Shown here one piece after another: positions 1 through 4,916 of a stretch of 5,925 nucleotides of DNA. Position 1 is the first letter of the stretch, and the number at the start of each line of letters is the position of its first letter. The translations under genes and the position numbers were made by a program. The stretch is from Pseudomonadota bacterium (lineage in GTDB: Bacteria > Pseudomonadota > Alphaproteobacteria > Rhodospirillales > 2-02-FULL-58-16): contig JADFHR010000197.1 of the NCBI GenBank assembly GCA_022567015.1, positions 1-5,925 of the forward strand. Direction: 5' to 3'. The notes beneath the pieces are model-generated. The model did not search any database, had not been told where the DNA came from, and saw only the letters and a list, made by a program, of their open reading frames with translations.

Positions 1-142
1 GGGTCGCCACCAGCAGTTGCCCGGCGAGGAACGGCGTGTGCTTGGGCGCAACGACACCCTCCTCTCCGCCCAGGCTGGGGGCGGAAAGGGAAACAAGGGC
101 CGCCACGGCGACGGCCGCACCGATGATCCGCCGGTACCTCAT
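1..142 (-). CDS. Exported protein, probable YqgE/AlgH family, 5' part only
   Basis: The first 47 codons of a minus-strand gene that leaves the window on the left. It begins at the ATG at 142-140; an in-frame TGA at 154-152 leaves no earlier start. Residues 1-5 are basic (MRYRR), residues 6-24 form an Ala/Val/Leu-rich hydrophobic segment, and SAPSLGG could hold a signal-peptidase I site, so this reads as an export signal. After a short linker, residues 37-47 (PFLAGQLLVAT) match the first beta strand of YqgE/AlgH (DUF179) proteins, which typically continue into P-x-M-x-DPRF; that part is outside the window. The biochemical role of the family is poorly defined. It lies 56 bp downstream of the DUF2125 gene on the same strand. 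There is no Shine-Dalgarno-like sequence before the ATG. The family call rests on about 11 residues and could be wrong; a gene with an export signal is better supported. Confidence 0.6.
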   Translation of the reverse strand, partial: MRYRRIIGAAVAVAALVSLSAPSLGGEEGVVAPKHTPFLAGQLLVAT

Positions 143-150
143 AGGCGGCG

Positions 151-159
151 ATCATAGCA
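151..159 (-). promoter_or_regulatory. Extended -10 promoter element for the YqgE-like gene
   Basis: The minus strand reads TGC-TATGAT (159 to 151), an extended -10 element with five of six matches to TATAAT. No convincing -35 is seen at the usual distance, which extended -10 promoters can do without. The predicted transcript start, about 7 nt further on (near 144), almost coincides with the ATG at 142, so the message would be leaderless or nearly so. This fits the lack of a ribosome binding site. Prediction from sequence only. Confidence 0.4.
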
Positions 160-198
160 AACATTCCGCCCGGGGGCCACGGGTCCTGCGCCGGGGCG

Positions 199-1257
199 TC
201 ACCGGGCCGTTCCCCAATCCTTCCAGTCGATGGCGGGCAACCGGGCAAGCGGCACGGGACCGGCGAAAAGGGTGCGGTTCTGCACGGTGATGGCCAGGTT
301 GAGTGTCGGCGGCCCGCCCCCTTCGGGGGTCCTGGCGAGGGCCCCCAGAACCAGCTTGGCGGTGACGGCGTCGCGGCTGCGCACCAGGCCCCGTTTCCTC
401 AGCGCATCCACGGTCTCGCGAAAGCCCTGGAGCTTGGCCGTGAAGGCGCCGATGGGCTGCATGTTGCCGTCCAGGGCCACGGTCCCGGTGGCCTGCGCCG
501 ACAGCGGCCCGTAGGTGATGCCGAGGTGCTCCACCTCCACGGTGCCGCCCTCGTCCCGCCACGTGGCCAGGGATTGCGGCCACGGTCCGGCCGGGATGGA
601 GCCCAGCAGGCCGGCCACCACCGTCAGCCTGGCGAGGTGGCTGCCAAGCGGCAGCGAAAGCCTTTCCGGCACGCGCACGTCTTCGGCCTGCAGGCGCACC
701 TCAAGGGTGGAGCCGGGGTCATCGGACGTTTTGCCGACCTTGCGCCGCGCCGTCAGGTCGGCCCGCTTCACCACCACGCCCTCGGCCCCGTCGGCCGTCG
801 AAAGGTCCAGATCCTTGATATGGATTTCGACGCTCGACGGCCAGGCGCCGGCCATGACAAGCACGCCGGTGAGGCCCCCGACCGTGCCCGTGTACGTCAC
901 CGGCCTGCCGGCCACGACGAGACCCAGGGTGTGGGCGCCGGACAGGCCGATCTCGACGCGCCTCAGGTTCCACGGGCGCATCTCGGCGACCGCCCGCTCG
1001 CCCTCCCATGTCCACGCGATTTCCCCGTCCGGCGCGCCCAGGCCCGGCCGTTCCAGGTCCAGGCGCAGGAGCAACGGAAAGCCGCCGATGCGCAGCCGGG
1101 AGAAGAGCACCGTGTAGCCCTCGGCGCGGCGCGCCTCGGACCAGCGGGCGACACCGTCGCGCAGCTCGCCGGCCATGAACAACCAGAAGACCACGTAGGC
1201 GATGGAGAGGGCGGCCAGCACCACGAGGGCGGTCAGCCCCAGCTTGAGGGCTCTCAT
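199..1257 (-). CDS. DUF2125 domain-containing membrane-anchored protein
   Basis: A 352-residue protein starting at ATG 1257-1255 and ending at TGA 201-199. Residues 5-29 form one N-terminal transmembrane helix or uncleaved signal anchor (LGLTALVVLAALSIAYVVFW), and the remaining ~320 residues should sit on the periplasmic side. Recognisable DUF2125 stretches are RIGGFPLLLRLDLERPGL (about 56-73), the Trp-rich EIAWTWEG (79-86), QATGTVALDGNMQPIGAFTA (255-274) followed by GFRETVDALRKRGLV (278-292), and the C-terminal FAGPVPLARLPAIDW (331-345). Length is normal for this largely alphaproteobacterial family, and no catalytic residues are known. The beta-rich, single-anchor layout recalls envelope proteins of the AsmA type, but that is inference. 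It diverges from the chaC-like gene, with a palindromic element between them. No Shine-Dalgarno sequence precedes the ATG. Confidence 0.85.
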   Translation of the reverse strand: MRALKLGLTALVVLAALSIAYVVFWLFMAGELRDGVARWSEARRAEGYTVLFSRLRIGGFPLLLRLDLERPGLGAPDGEIAWTWEGERAVAEMRPWNLRRVEIGLSGAHTLGLVVAGRPVTYTGTVGGLTGVLVMAGAWPSSVEIHIKDLDLSTADGAEGVVVKRADLTARRKVGKTSDDPGSTLEVRLQAEDVRVPERLSLPLGSHLARLTVVAGLLGSIPAGPWPQSLATWRDEGGTVEVEHLGITYGPLSAQATGTVALDGNMQPIGAFTAKLQGFRETVDALRKRGLVRSRDAVTAKLVLGALARTPEGGGPPTLNLAITVQNRTLFAGPVPLARLPAIDWKDWGTAR

Positions 1258-1274
1258 GGTGGCGGACTGCGGCG

Positions 1275-1283
1275 CTTATACCA
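1275..1283 (-). promoter_or_regulatory. Extended -10 element at the repeat end, facing the DUF2125 gene
   Basis: The minus strand reads TGG-TATAAG (1283 to 1275), an extended -10 with five of six matches to TATAAT. The TGG and TAT come from the terminal repeat of the palindromic element and the AAG from flanking DNA. The predicted transcript start near 1268 would leave about a 10-nt leader before the DUF2125 ATG at 1257. No good -35 is seen. Prediction from sequence only. Confidence 0.35.
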
Positions 1284-1301
1284 AGGAGCGCTGATCATGA
1301 C
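1278..1301 (+). repeat. Left terminal inverted repeat of the palindromic element
   Basis: This 24-bp arm begins ATACCAAGGAGCGC and ends GATCATGAC. It is a perfect reverse complement of 1516-1539. Confidence 0.9.
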
Positions 1302-1310
1302 TCATAGAGA

Positions 1311-1403
1311 TCGCGTAGGCGGCCCGTCGGGTAGGAGGAAAGGTGCAGGCGATGCGGTGCATCGTCAAAACTTTTCGACGCCCCCGACGGGCCGCATACG
1401 CGA
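1311..1403. repeat. Internal hairpin A of the palindromic element
   Basis: Arms 1311-1331 and 1383-1403 are reverse complements over 21 bp with one mismatch (G at 1318). The core is GGCCCGTCGGG/CCCGACGGGCC. Between them sits a small hairpin, CGATGC-GGT-GCATCG (1350-1364), followed by the near-palindrome CGTCAAAACTTTTCGACG (1363-1380). Confidence 0.8.
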
Positions 1404-1412
1404 CCGCAACGG

Positions 1413-1506
1413 CGGCTTACCAAGGCTTTCGGACGGCGTCGCGCACGCTTTGCGATGCCCCGCATCGCCACGGCGCACGCTCCTAGCCGAAAACCTTGGT
1501 AAGCCG
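1413..1506. repeat. Internal hairpin B of the palindromic element
   Basis: Arms 1413-1432 and 1487-1506 pair over 20 bp with one mismatch (C1426 against A1493). The core is GGCTTACCAAGG/CCTTGGTAAGCC. The tip is a perfect GCGATGC-CCC-GCATCGC hairpin (1452-1468). GCGCACGCT occurs directly repeated at 1441-1449 and 1474-1482. CCAAGG in the arms repeats the motif found at the element ends. Confidence 0.85.
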
Positions 1507-1515
1507 GCTCGTCGG

Positions 1516-1539
1516 GTCATGATCAGCGCTCCTTGGTAT
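1516..1539 (-). repeat. Right terminal inverted repeat of the palindromic element
   Basis: This 24-bp arm ends GCGCTCCTTGGTAT and is the perfect reverse complement of 1278-1301. Confidence 0.9.
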
Positions 1540-1613
1540 TACCGGTCGGGGCCAAGACGGAGTCGCGCAAATCCTGCGGCTGGTGGCGACAAAGGGTACC
1601 TGGAGGAAGCCTT

Positions 1614-1619
1614 TATAGT
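1614..1619 (+). promoter_or_regulatory. Possible -10 element upstream of the chaC-like gene
   Basis: TATAGT matches TATAAT at five of six positions and sits in a locally AT-richer spot, CTTTATAGTG. No clear -35 is found 16-18 bp upstream. The predicted transcript start is near 1626, which gives a leader of about 45 nt if translation begins near 1670. It lies outside the palindromic element, so this gene could keep its own promoter despite the insertion. Confidence 0.3.
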
Positions 1620-1669
1620 GCGTTGCGCGCCGGGGATCGAGGGGGTAGCCTCGCCGCCGAATCGGGGCA

Positions 1670-2215
1670 ATTTGCGCGGAGGACGGTATCTGGGTTTTCG
1701 CTTACGGCTCGCTCATGTGGCGGCCGGACTTTCCCCACGTGGAGGCGCGGCGGGCCCTGTTGCGCGGGTACCACCGGGCGCTCTGCGTCTATTCCATCCG
1801 CTACCGCGGGACGCCGGAGTGCCCGGGCCTGGTGCTCGGGCTGGAGCGGGGCGGCTCCTGCCTGGGCCGGGCCTTCCGCGTGGCGGCGGAGAACGCGGAC
1901 GCGGTGACGGCGTACCTGGACGGCCGCGAGCTGGTGACAGGCGTGTATGCGCCGAAATTCGTGAACGTGCGGCTGGAGGGCGGGCAACGGGTCGCCGCCT
2001 ACGTCTTCCTCGCCCGCCGGGACCACGAACAGTACGCCGGCAGGCTGGCGGCCGACCGCGCCGCCGAACTGGTGGTGACGGGGCACGGCCCCGGCGGCTC
2101 GGGCCTCGACTACCTGCGCAACACCATCGCCCATCTGGACGAGATGGGCATCCGCGACGGCCCCCTGCACCGCATCCTGGCGTTGGCCGAGGCGAAGGCC
2201 GGGAAACGGCCCTGA
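1670..2215 (+). CDS. ChaC-like gamma-glutamylcyclotransferase, start codon unclear
   Basis: ChaC enzymes cleave the gamma-glutamyl group of glutathione, giving 5-oxoproline and Cys-Gly in the cytoplasm. Family signatures are the substrate-binding loop in WVFAYGSLMWRP (residues 8-19 counted from 1670), then HVEARRALLRGYHRALCVYS, GLVLGLERGGSCLGRAFRV, YLDGRELVTGVY with the likely catalytic Glu at 87, and the C-terminal DYLRNTIAHLDEMGIRDGPL. The oddity is the start. The first ATG in frame (1715) lies inside this homology and would remove FAYGSL. Upstream to the in-frame TAG at 1646-1648 there is no ATG, GTG or TTG, only ATT (1670) and ATC (1661, 1688). I placed the 5' end at ATT 1670 because it gives the usual short N-terminus before WVF. 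A GGAGGA lies at 1678-1683, and another at 1602-1607 precedes a GTG (1618) in a different frame. Rare-codon initiation, a frameshift or a lost start codon are all possible. It converges with the nrdJ tail across 16 bp. Confidence 0.75.
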   Translation: MCAEDGIWVFAYGSLMWRPDFPHVEARRALLRGYHRALCVYSIRYRGTPECPGLVLGLERGGSCLGRAFRVAAENADAVTAYLDGRELVTGVYAPKFVNVRLEGGQRVAAYVFLARRDHEQYAGRLAADRAAELVVTGHGPGGSGLDYLRNTIAHLDEMGIRDGPLHRILALAEAKAGKRP

Positions 2216-2231
2216 ACGCCGCGGCGCGGGG

Positions 2232-2384
2232 TCAGCCGCACTTGGAATACGTGCAGGACGTGCACATGTCGCACCCTTCCTGGTGGATAAGGCTCGCCTG
2301 GCCGCACTTGGGACATTGGCGGAACGGCGCGCCGTGTGCTGCGGCCCCGGCCTCGTCGCCGGGTCCGGCGCCCATGGCGGCCAC
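2232..2384 (-). CDS. Cysteine-rich C-terminal tail of class II ribonucleotide reductase, in a separate frame
   Basis: A reading frame of 50 residues starting at GTG 2384 (or 47 residues from ATG 2375), -1 relative to nrdJ. It holds six cysteines near its end: CPKC, then GCDMCTSC, then SKCG at the terminus (Cys 24, 27, 38, 41, 44 and 49 from the GTG). This matches the zinc-finger, redox-active tail that many class II reductases carry at their extreme C-terminus, where it re-reduces the active-site disulfide after each turnover. In most relatives it is fused to the catalytic chain; Pseudomonas aeruginosa encodes NrdJa and NrdJb separately, though its NrdJb is longer. Here AAAAGG at 2395-2390, overlapping the last nrdJ codons, is spaced 5 nt from the GTG and could act as a ribosome binding site, which supports separate translation. 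The alternative is a frameshift: one extra A in the A4 run at 2392-2395 would fuse the two parts. Confidence 0.7.
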   Translation of the reverse strand: MAAMGAGPGDEAGAAAHGAPFRQCPKCGQASLIHQEGCDMCTSCTYSKCG

Positions 2385-2386
2385 GG

Positions 2387-4597
2387 CTACCTTTTCGCGG
2401 CCTCGGCCTCGGCCGGCGTCCCCGGCTGGGCGAGGAAGCCGATGGCGATCATGTGCCGTTCGATGACCTCGCCGATGGCGGCGAGCAGCGAGGGGATATA
2501 CCGCCCGCCCATCCAGTGGCCGCCGCGCGGGTCGAACACGGACTTGAGCTCGTCGACGACGAAGGCGACGTCGCCGCCGCGCCGGAACACCGCCGAGATA
2601 ATGCGCGTCAGCGCCACCGTCCACGCGTAGTGCTCCATGTTCTTGGAGTTGATGAACACCTCGTAGGGACGGCGGCGGCGGTTATCGTCGATGAGATCGT
2701 TGAGGGTGATGTAAATGGCGTGTTCGCTTTCCGGCCACTGCACCTTGTAGGTGGCCCCGGGCAGGGCCTCGGGCCGGTCCAGCGGCTGGAACATGTGGAC
2801 GACGGACCCGGAATCGCCGATGTCCTTGGGCCGCGCCTTGGCCGCCGGCATCTCGAGGGGCAGCTCGTGCTGTTCGGTCCCGTCCCCCTTCCCCGAATCC
2901 GTGCCGGCCTCGAGCACGGAGCCGGTGATCTCGTTGGGCCGGAACGTGGTGCAGCCCTTGCAGCCCAGATCAAAGGCCTGCATGTAGATGTCCTTGAAGT
3001 CCTCGAACGAGATGCTTTCCGGGCAATTGATGGTCTTCGAGATGGAGCTGTCCACGTACTTCTGCACCGCCGCCTGCATGACCAGGTGGTCGTTGGGGCT
3101 TAGGTCCTGGGCATCGACGAAGGCGTCGGGGAGCGGCGTGCTCTCGCCGTTCAGCCGCCGGAACAGGCGGTAGGCGTAGTCGCTGACCTCCTCTTCGCGC
3201 CGGCTGCCGTCGGCGGCCTGCAGGCGGCGGGTGTAGGTGAAGCTGAACACCGGCTCCAGGCCCGAAGACACGTTGTCGGCGAACAGCGATATGGTCCCCG
3301 TCGGCGCGACGGAGGTGAGCAGGGCGTTGCGGATGCCGTGGGCGGCGATGGCCTGGCGCACGTCTTCGTCCAGCCCGGCCACGGCCTCGCCGGCCAGGTA
3401 CTTCCCGGCGTCGAACAGGGGAAAGGCGCCCTTCTCCGCCGCCAGCCCGGTCGAGGCCATGTAGGCGGCGCGCTGGATCGCCTTCATCCACGCCTCGGTC
3501 ATCCGCACCGCCTCGCGGCCGCCGTAGCGGGCCCCGCACATGATCAGGGCGTCGGCGAGGCCGGTGACGCCGAGGCCCATGCGGCGCTTGGACCTGGCCT
3601 CGTCCTCCTGTTGGGGCAGGGGGAACCTGGACACCTCGATGGCGTTGTCCAACATGCGCACCGCGGTGCCCACCAGGTGTTCCAGGGCGTCCGGGTCGAC
3701 GCGGGCGTCGTCGGTGAAGGGGTCGCACACCATCTGCGCCAGGTTCACCGAACCGAGAAGACAGGTGCCGTAGGCGGGCAGGGGCTGTTCGCCGCACGGG
3801 TTGGTTGCATGGATATCTTCGCAGTAATACAGGGGATTCAAGCGGTTGATGCGGTCGATGAAGACGACGCCCGGCTCGGCGCAGGCGTAGGTCGCGCGCA
3901 TGATCTTGTCCCACAGGTCCCGTGCCGCAATGCTCTTGCGGGTGACGCCGTCGAAATGCAGCTCCCACGCCGCATCCTCCTTCACCGCCTGCATGAAAGC
4001 GTCGCTCACCAGCACCGAAAGATTGAACATGCGCAGCCGCCCGGGTTCCCGTTTGGCCTCGATGAAGGCCTCGATATCCGGGTGGTCGCAGCGCATCACC
4101 GCCATCATGGCGCCGCGGCGCGAGCCGGCGCTCATGATGGTGCGGCACATGCCGTCCCACACGTCCATGAACGACAGCGGCCCCGACGCGTCCGCCCCCA
4201 CACCGTGCACCGGCGCCCCCTTGGGCCTGAGGGTGGAGAAGTCGTAGCCGATGCCGCCGCCCTGCTGCAGGGTCAGGGCCGCCTCCTTGAGGTGCTCGAA
4301 GATGCCGGTCATGTCGTCGGGGATGTCGCCCATGACGAAGCAGTTGAACAGGGTCACCTTGCGTCCGCTGCCGGCCCCGGAAAAAATCCGCCCGCCGGGC
4401 AGGAAACGAAAGTCCTCCATGGCCTCGAAGAACCGCTGTTCCCAGGCCGCCGGTTCCCGTTCCGGCTCGGCCAGGGCCCGGGCCACCCGCCGCCAGGTAT
4501 CGGAGACGGTTTTGTCCACAGGCTCGCCGTCCGCCCCCTTGAGACGGTATTTCATGTCCCAAATCTGTTGGGAAATAGACGCTGCCTTTGCCATCAT
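2387..4597 (-). CDS. nrdJ: Adenosylcobalamin-dependent (class II) ribonucleoside-diphosphate reductase, catalytic chain
   Basis: It reduces ribonucleotides to deoxyribonucleotides with a thiyl radical generated from coenzyme B12, needing no oxygen and no small subunit. From ATG 4597 it has 736 residues. Landmarks: N-terminal IWDMKYRL; redox Cys86 in LFNCFVMGD; LQQGGGIGYDFS (111-122); MSAGSRRGAMM (155-165); the NPCGEQ signature at 266-271 with Asn266, radical Cys268 and Glu270; the second redox Cys279 in YGTCLLGSVNL, 11 residues on as the family requires; the phosphate-binding APTGTIS (431-437); INCPES (523-528); and a C-terminal TSCPD domain (about 616-720). The chain stops at TAG 2389-2387 before the cysteine-rich tail, which lies in the next frame. 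Length resembles Pseudomonas NrdJa. ATG 4594 follows immediately and is better spaced from AGGGG (4604-4600), so either ATG may be used. A GTG at 4702 in the same frame is rejected because it falls in the promoter. Confidence 0.95.
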   Translation of the reverse strand: MMAKAASISQQIWDMKYRLKGADGEPVDKTVSDTWRRVARALAEPEREPAAWEQRFFEAMEDFRFLPGGRIFSGAGSGRKVTLFNCFVMGDIPDDMTGIFEHLKEAALTLQQGGGIGYDFSTLRPKGAPVHGVGADASGPLSFMDVWDGMCRTIMSAGSRRGAMMAVMRCDHPDIEAFIEAKREPGRLRMFNLSVLVSDAFMQAVKEDAAWELHFDGVTRKSIAARDLWDKIMRATYACAEPGVVFIDRINRLNPLYYCEDIHATNPCGEQPLPAYGTCLLGSVNLAQMVCDPFTDDARVDPDALEHLVGTAVRMLDNAIEVSRFPLPQQEDEARSKRRMGLGVTGLADALIMCGARYGGREAVRMTEAWMKAIQRAAYMASTGLAAEKGAFPLFDAGKYLAGEAVAGLDEDVRQAIAAHGIRNALLTSVAPTGTISLFADNVSSGLEPVFSFTYTRRLQAADGSRREEEVSDYAYRLFRRLNGESTPLPDAFVDAQDLSPNDHLVMQAAVQKYVDSSISKTINCPESISFEDFKDIYMQAFDLGCKGCTTFRPNEITGSVLEAGTDSGKGDGTEQHELPLEMPAAKARPKDIGDSGSVVHMFQPLDRPEALPGATYKVQWPESEHAIYITLNDLIDDNRRRRPYEVFINSKNMEHYAWTVALTRIISAVFRRGGDVAFVVDELKSVFDPRGGHWMGGRYIPSLLAAIGEVIERHMIAIGFLAQPGTPAEAEAAKR

Positions 4598-4663
4598 GGC
4601 CCCTGCCGGCGCCGGGTCCCCCGGGCGGCGCCCCCGCGGCCCCCCCGGAAGCCCGAAAGTCAC

Positions 4664-4682
4664 TGAAAACCCAATGTTTTCA
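4664..4682. repeat. Perfect 7-bp inverted repeat in the nrdJ leader
   Basis: TGAAAAC-CCAAT-GTTTTCA. It lies just downstream of the predicted nrdJ transcript start, so it could be an operator or a hairpin at the 5' end of the message. It does not match the NrdR box pattern. Confidence 0.5.
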
Positions 4683-4683
4683 A

Positions 4684-4701
4684 TGGATTTTTCAGAATCC
4701 A
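4684..4701. repeat. 6-bp inverted repeat over the predicted nrdJ transcript start
   Basis: TGGATT-TTTCAG-AATCCA. It touches the last base of the predicted -10 and spans the expected start site near 4694, a position typical of a repressor operator. Chance is not excluded for arms this short. Confidence 0.4.
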
Positions 4702-4730
4702 CTGTAGGGCAACGGGGTCTCCATCGTCAA
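4701..4730 (-). promoter_or_regulatory. Sigma-70-type promoter for nrdJ
   Basis: On the minus strand TTGACG (4730-4725, five of six matches to the -35 consensus) is followed after 18 bp by TACAGT (4706-4701, four of six to the -10). The predicted start is near 4694, which gives a leader of about 97 nt before ATG 4597. The -10 overlaps the GTG at 4702, which argues against that codon as the nrdJ start. The leader near the ATG is extremely GC-rich and contains the palindrome CCGGCGCCGG (4606-4615) next to the AGGGG ribosome binding site. Confidence 0.6.
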
Positions 4731-4744
4731 GAAATTTGTTCTTG
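4728..4744. repeat. Inverted repeat overlapping the nrdJ -35 element
   Basis: CAAGAA-ATTTG-TTCTTG, perfect over 6 bp per arm, covering three bases of the -35 hexamer. A regulator bound here would compete with or contact RNA polymerase. It does not resemble the NrdR consensus. Confidence 0.45.
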
Positions 4745-4781
4745 TTATGTTTCCACGAAGTTTTCCCCACGCCGGCGTCCC

Positions 4782-4819
4782 CCCGCCATCCCTTGGCTGG
4801 CGGGGGATGGCGGGTTTTT
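4782..4819 (+). terminator. Intrinsic terminator-like hairpin facing the plus strand
   Basis: A perfect 11-bp stem, CCCGCCATCCC (4782-4792) with GGGATGGCGGG (4804-4814), followed directly by TTTTT (4815-4819). The T-tract follows on the plus strand only, so it would stop transcription running left to right. Both neighbouring genes run the other way, so it is not the ordinary terminator of plsC. It could end an unannotated plus-strand RNA, or guard against transcription antisense to plsC. Confidence 0.55.
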
Positions 4820-4823
4820 ATCC

Positions 4824-4842
4824 CCGGAATTCACGATTCCGG
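4824..4842. repeat. Small perfect hairpin in the plsC-nrdJ gap
   Basis: CCGGAAT-TCACG-ATTCCGG, 7-bp arms with a 5-nt loop, directly after the T-tract of the neighbouring terminator-like hairpin. Neither strand shows a T-run after it, so it is not an intrinsic terminator by itself. Confidence 0.4.
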
Positions 4843-4916
4843 CCGCCATCTTGTCCACATATCTGCCCACAAGGGCCGTTCGTCTGCCGGTCCGCCCATT
4901 CTTCTTCCGGGGGGCG

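Larger units (their letters stand above)
1279..1538. mobile_element. MITE-like nested palindromic element (260 bp)
   Basis: A non-coding 260-bp unit beginning TACCAAGG and ending CCTTGGTA. Perfect 24-bp inverted repeats at 1278-1301 and 1516-1539 close the whole unit. Inside lie two separate hairpins: A (1311-1403) and B (1413-1506). Folded, it would form a three-way junction. The triplet TTA flanks both ends (1276-1278 and 1539-1541), as a 3-bp target duplication would; alternatively TA at 1279-1280 and 1537-1538 could be the duplicated site, as for mariner/IS630-type elements. No transposase is encoded, so any movement would need a helper in trans. It sits between the divergent DUF2125 and chaC-like genes, where their promoters would be expected. 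The sequence looks like a repeat dispersed in the genome, but copy number cannot be seen from one window. A large regulatory RNA structure is the alternative. Confidence 0.7.

Noticed and set aside
143..198. Terminator after the DUF2125 gene
   Set aside because: The 56-bp gap is GC-rich, but I find no clean stem followed by a T-run on the minus strand.
2216..2231. Bidirectional terminator between the converging chaC-like gene and nrdJ tail
   Set aside because: The 16-bp gap has only a short GCCGCGGC-type palindrome and no T-tract on either strand.
526..2466. Very long plus-strand open frame (646 codons) across the DUF2125 gene, the palindromic element and the chaC-like gene
   Set aside because: It is Arg/Pro/Gly-rich, matches no family and crosses well-supported genes in other frames; such open frames are common by chance in GC-rich DNA.
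2970..4562. Long minus-strand open frame (530 codons) inside nrdJ, and long plus-strand frames at 3338-4666 and 4251-5678
   Set aside because: They are shadows of nrdJ and plsC with biased, repetitive composition; all recognisable motifs are in the nrdJ and plsC frames.
4598..4702. GTG at 4702 as nrdJ start, adding 35 residues
   Set aside because: The extra residues are Gly/Pro/Arg-rich and not family-like, and the codon overlaps the predicted -10; the ATG pair at 4597/4594 has AGGGG nearby.
4740..4880. Replication origin suggested by TTGTCCACA, TTTTCCCCA and TTATCCCCG
   Set aside because: Only one good box in the gap, no AT-rich unwinding region and none of the usual origin neighbours.
4598..4916. 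Cobalamin riboswitch ahead of the B12-dependent reductase
   Set aside because: No B12-box-like GCCACTG sequence or multi-helix layout is seen on the minus strand in the leader or upstream gap.
4598..4916. NrdR boxes
   Set aside because: No 16-bp sites resembling ACACTATATATTGTGT are found; the palindromes present have different sequences.
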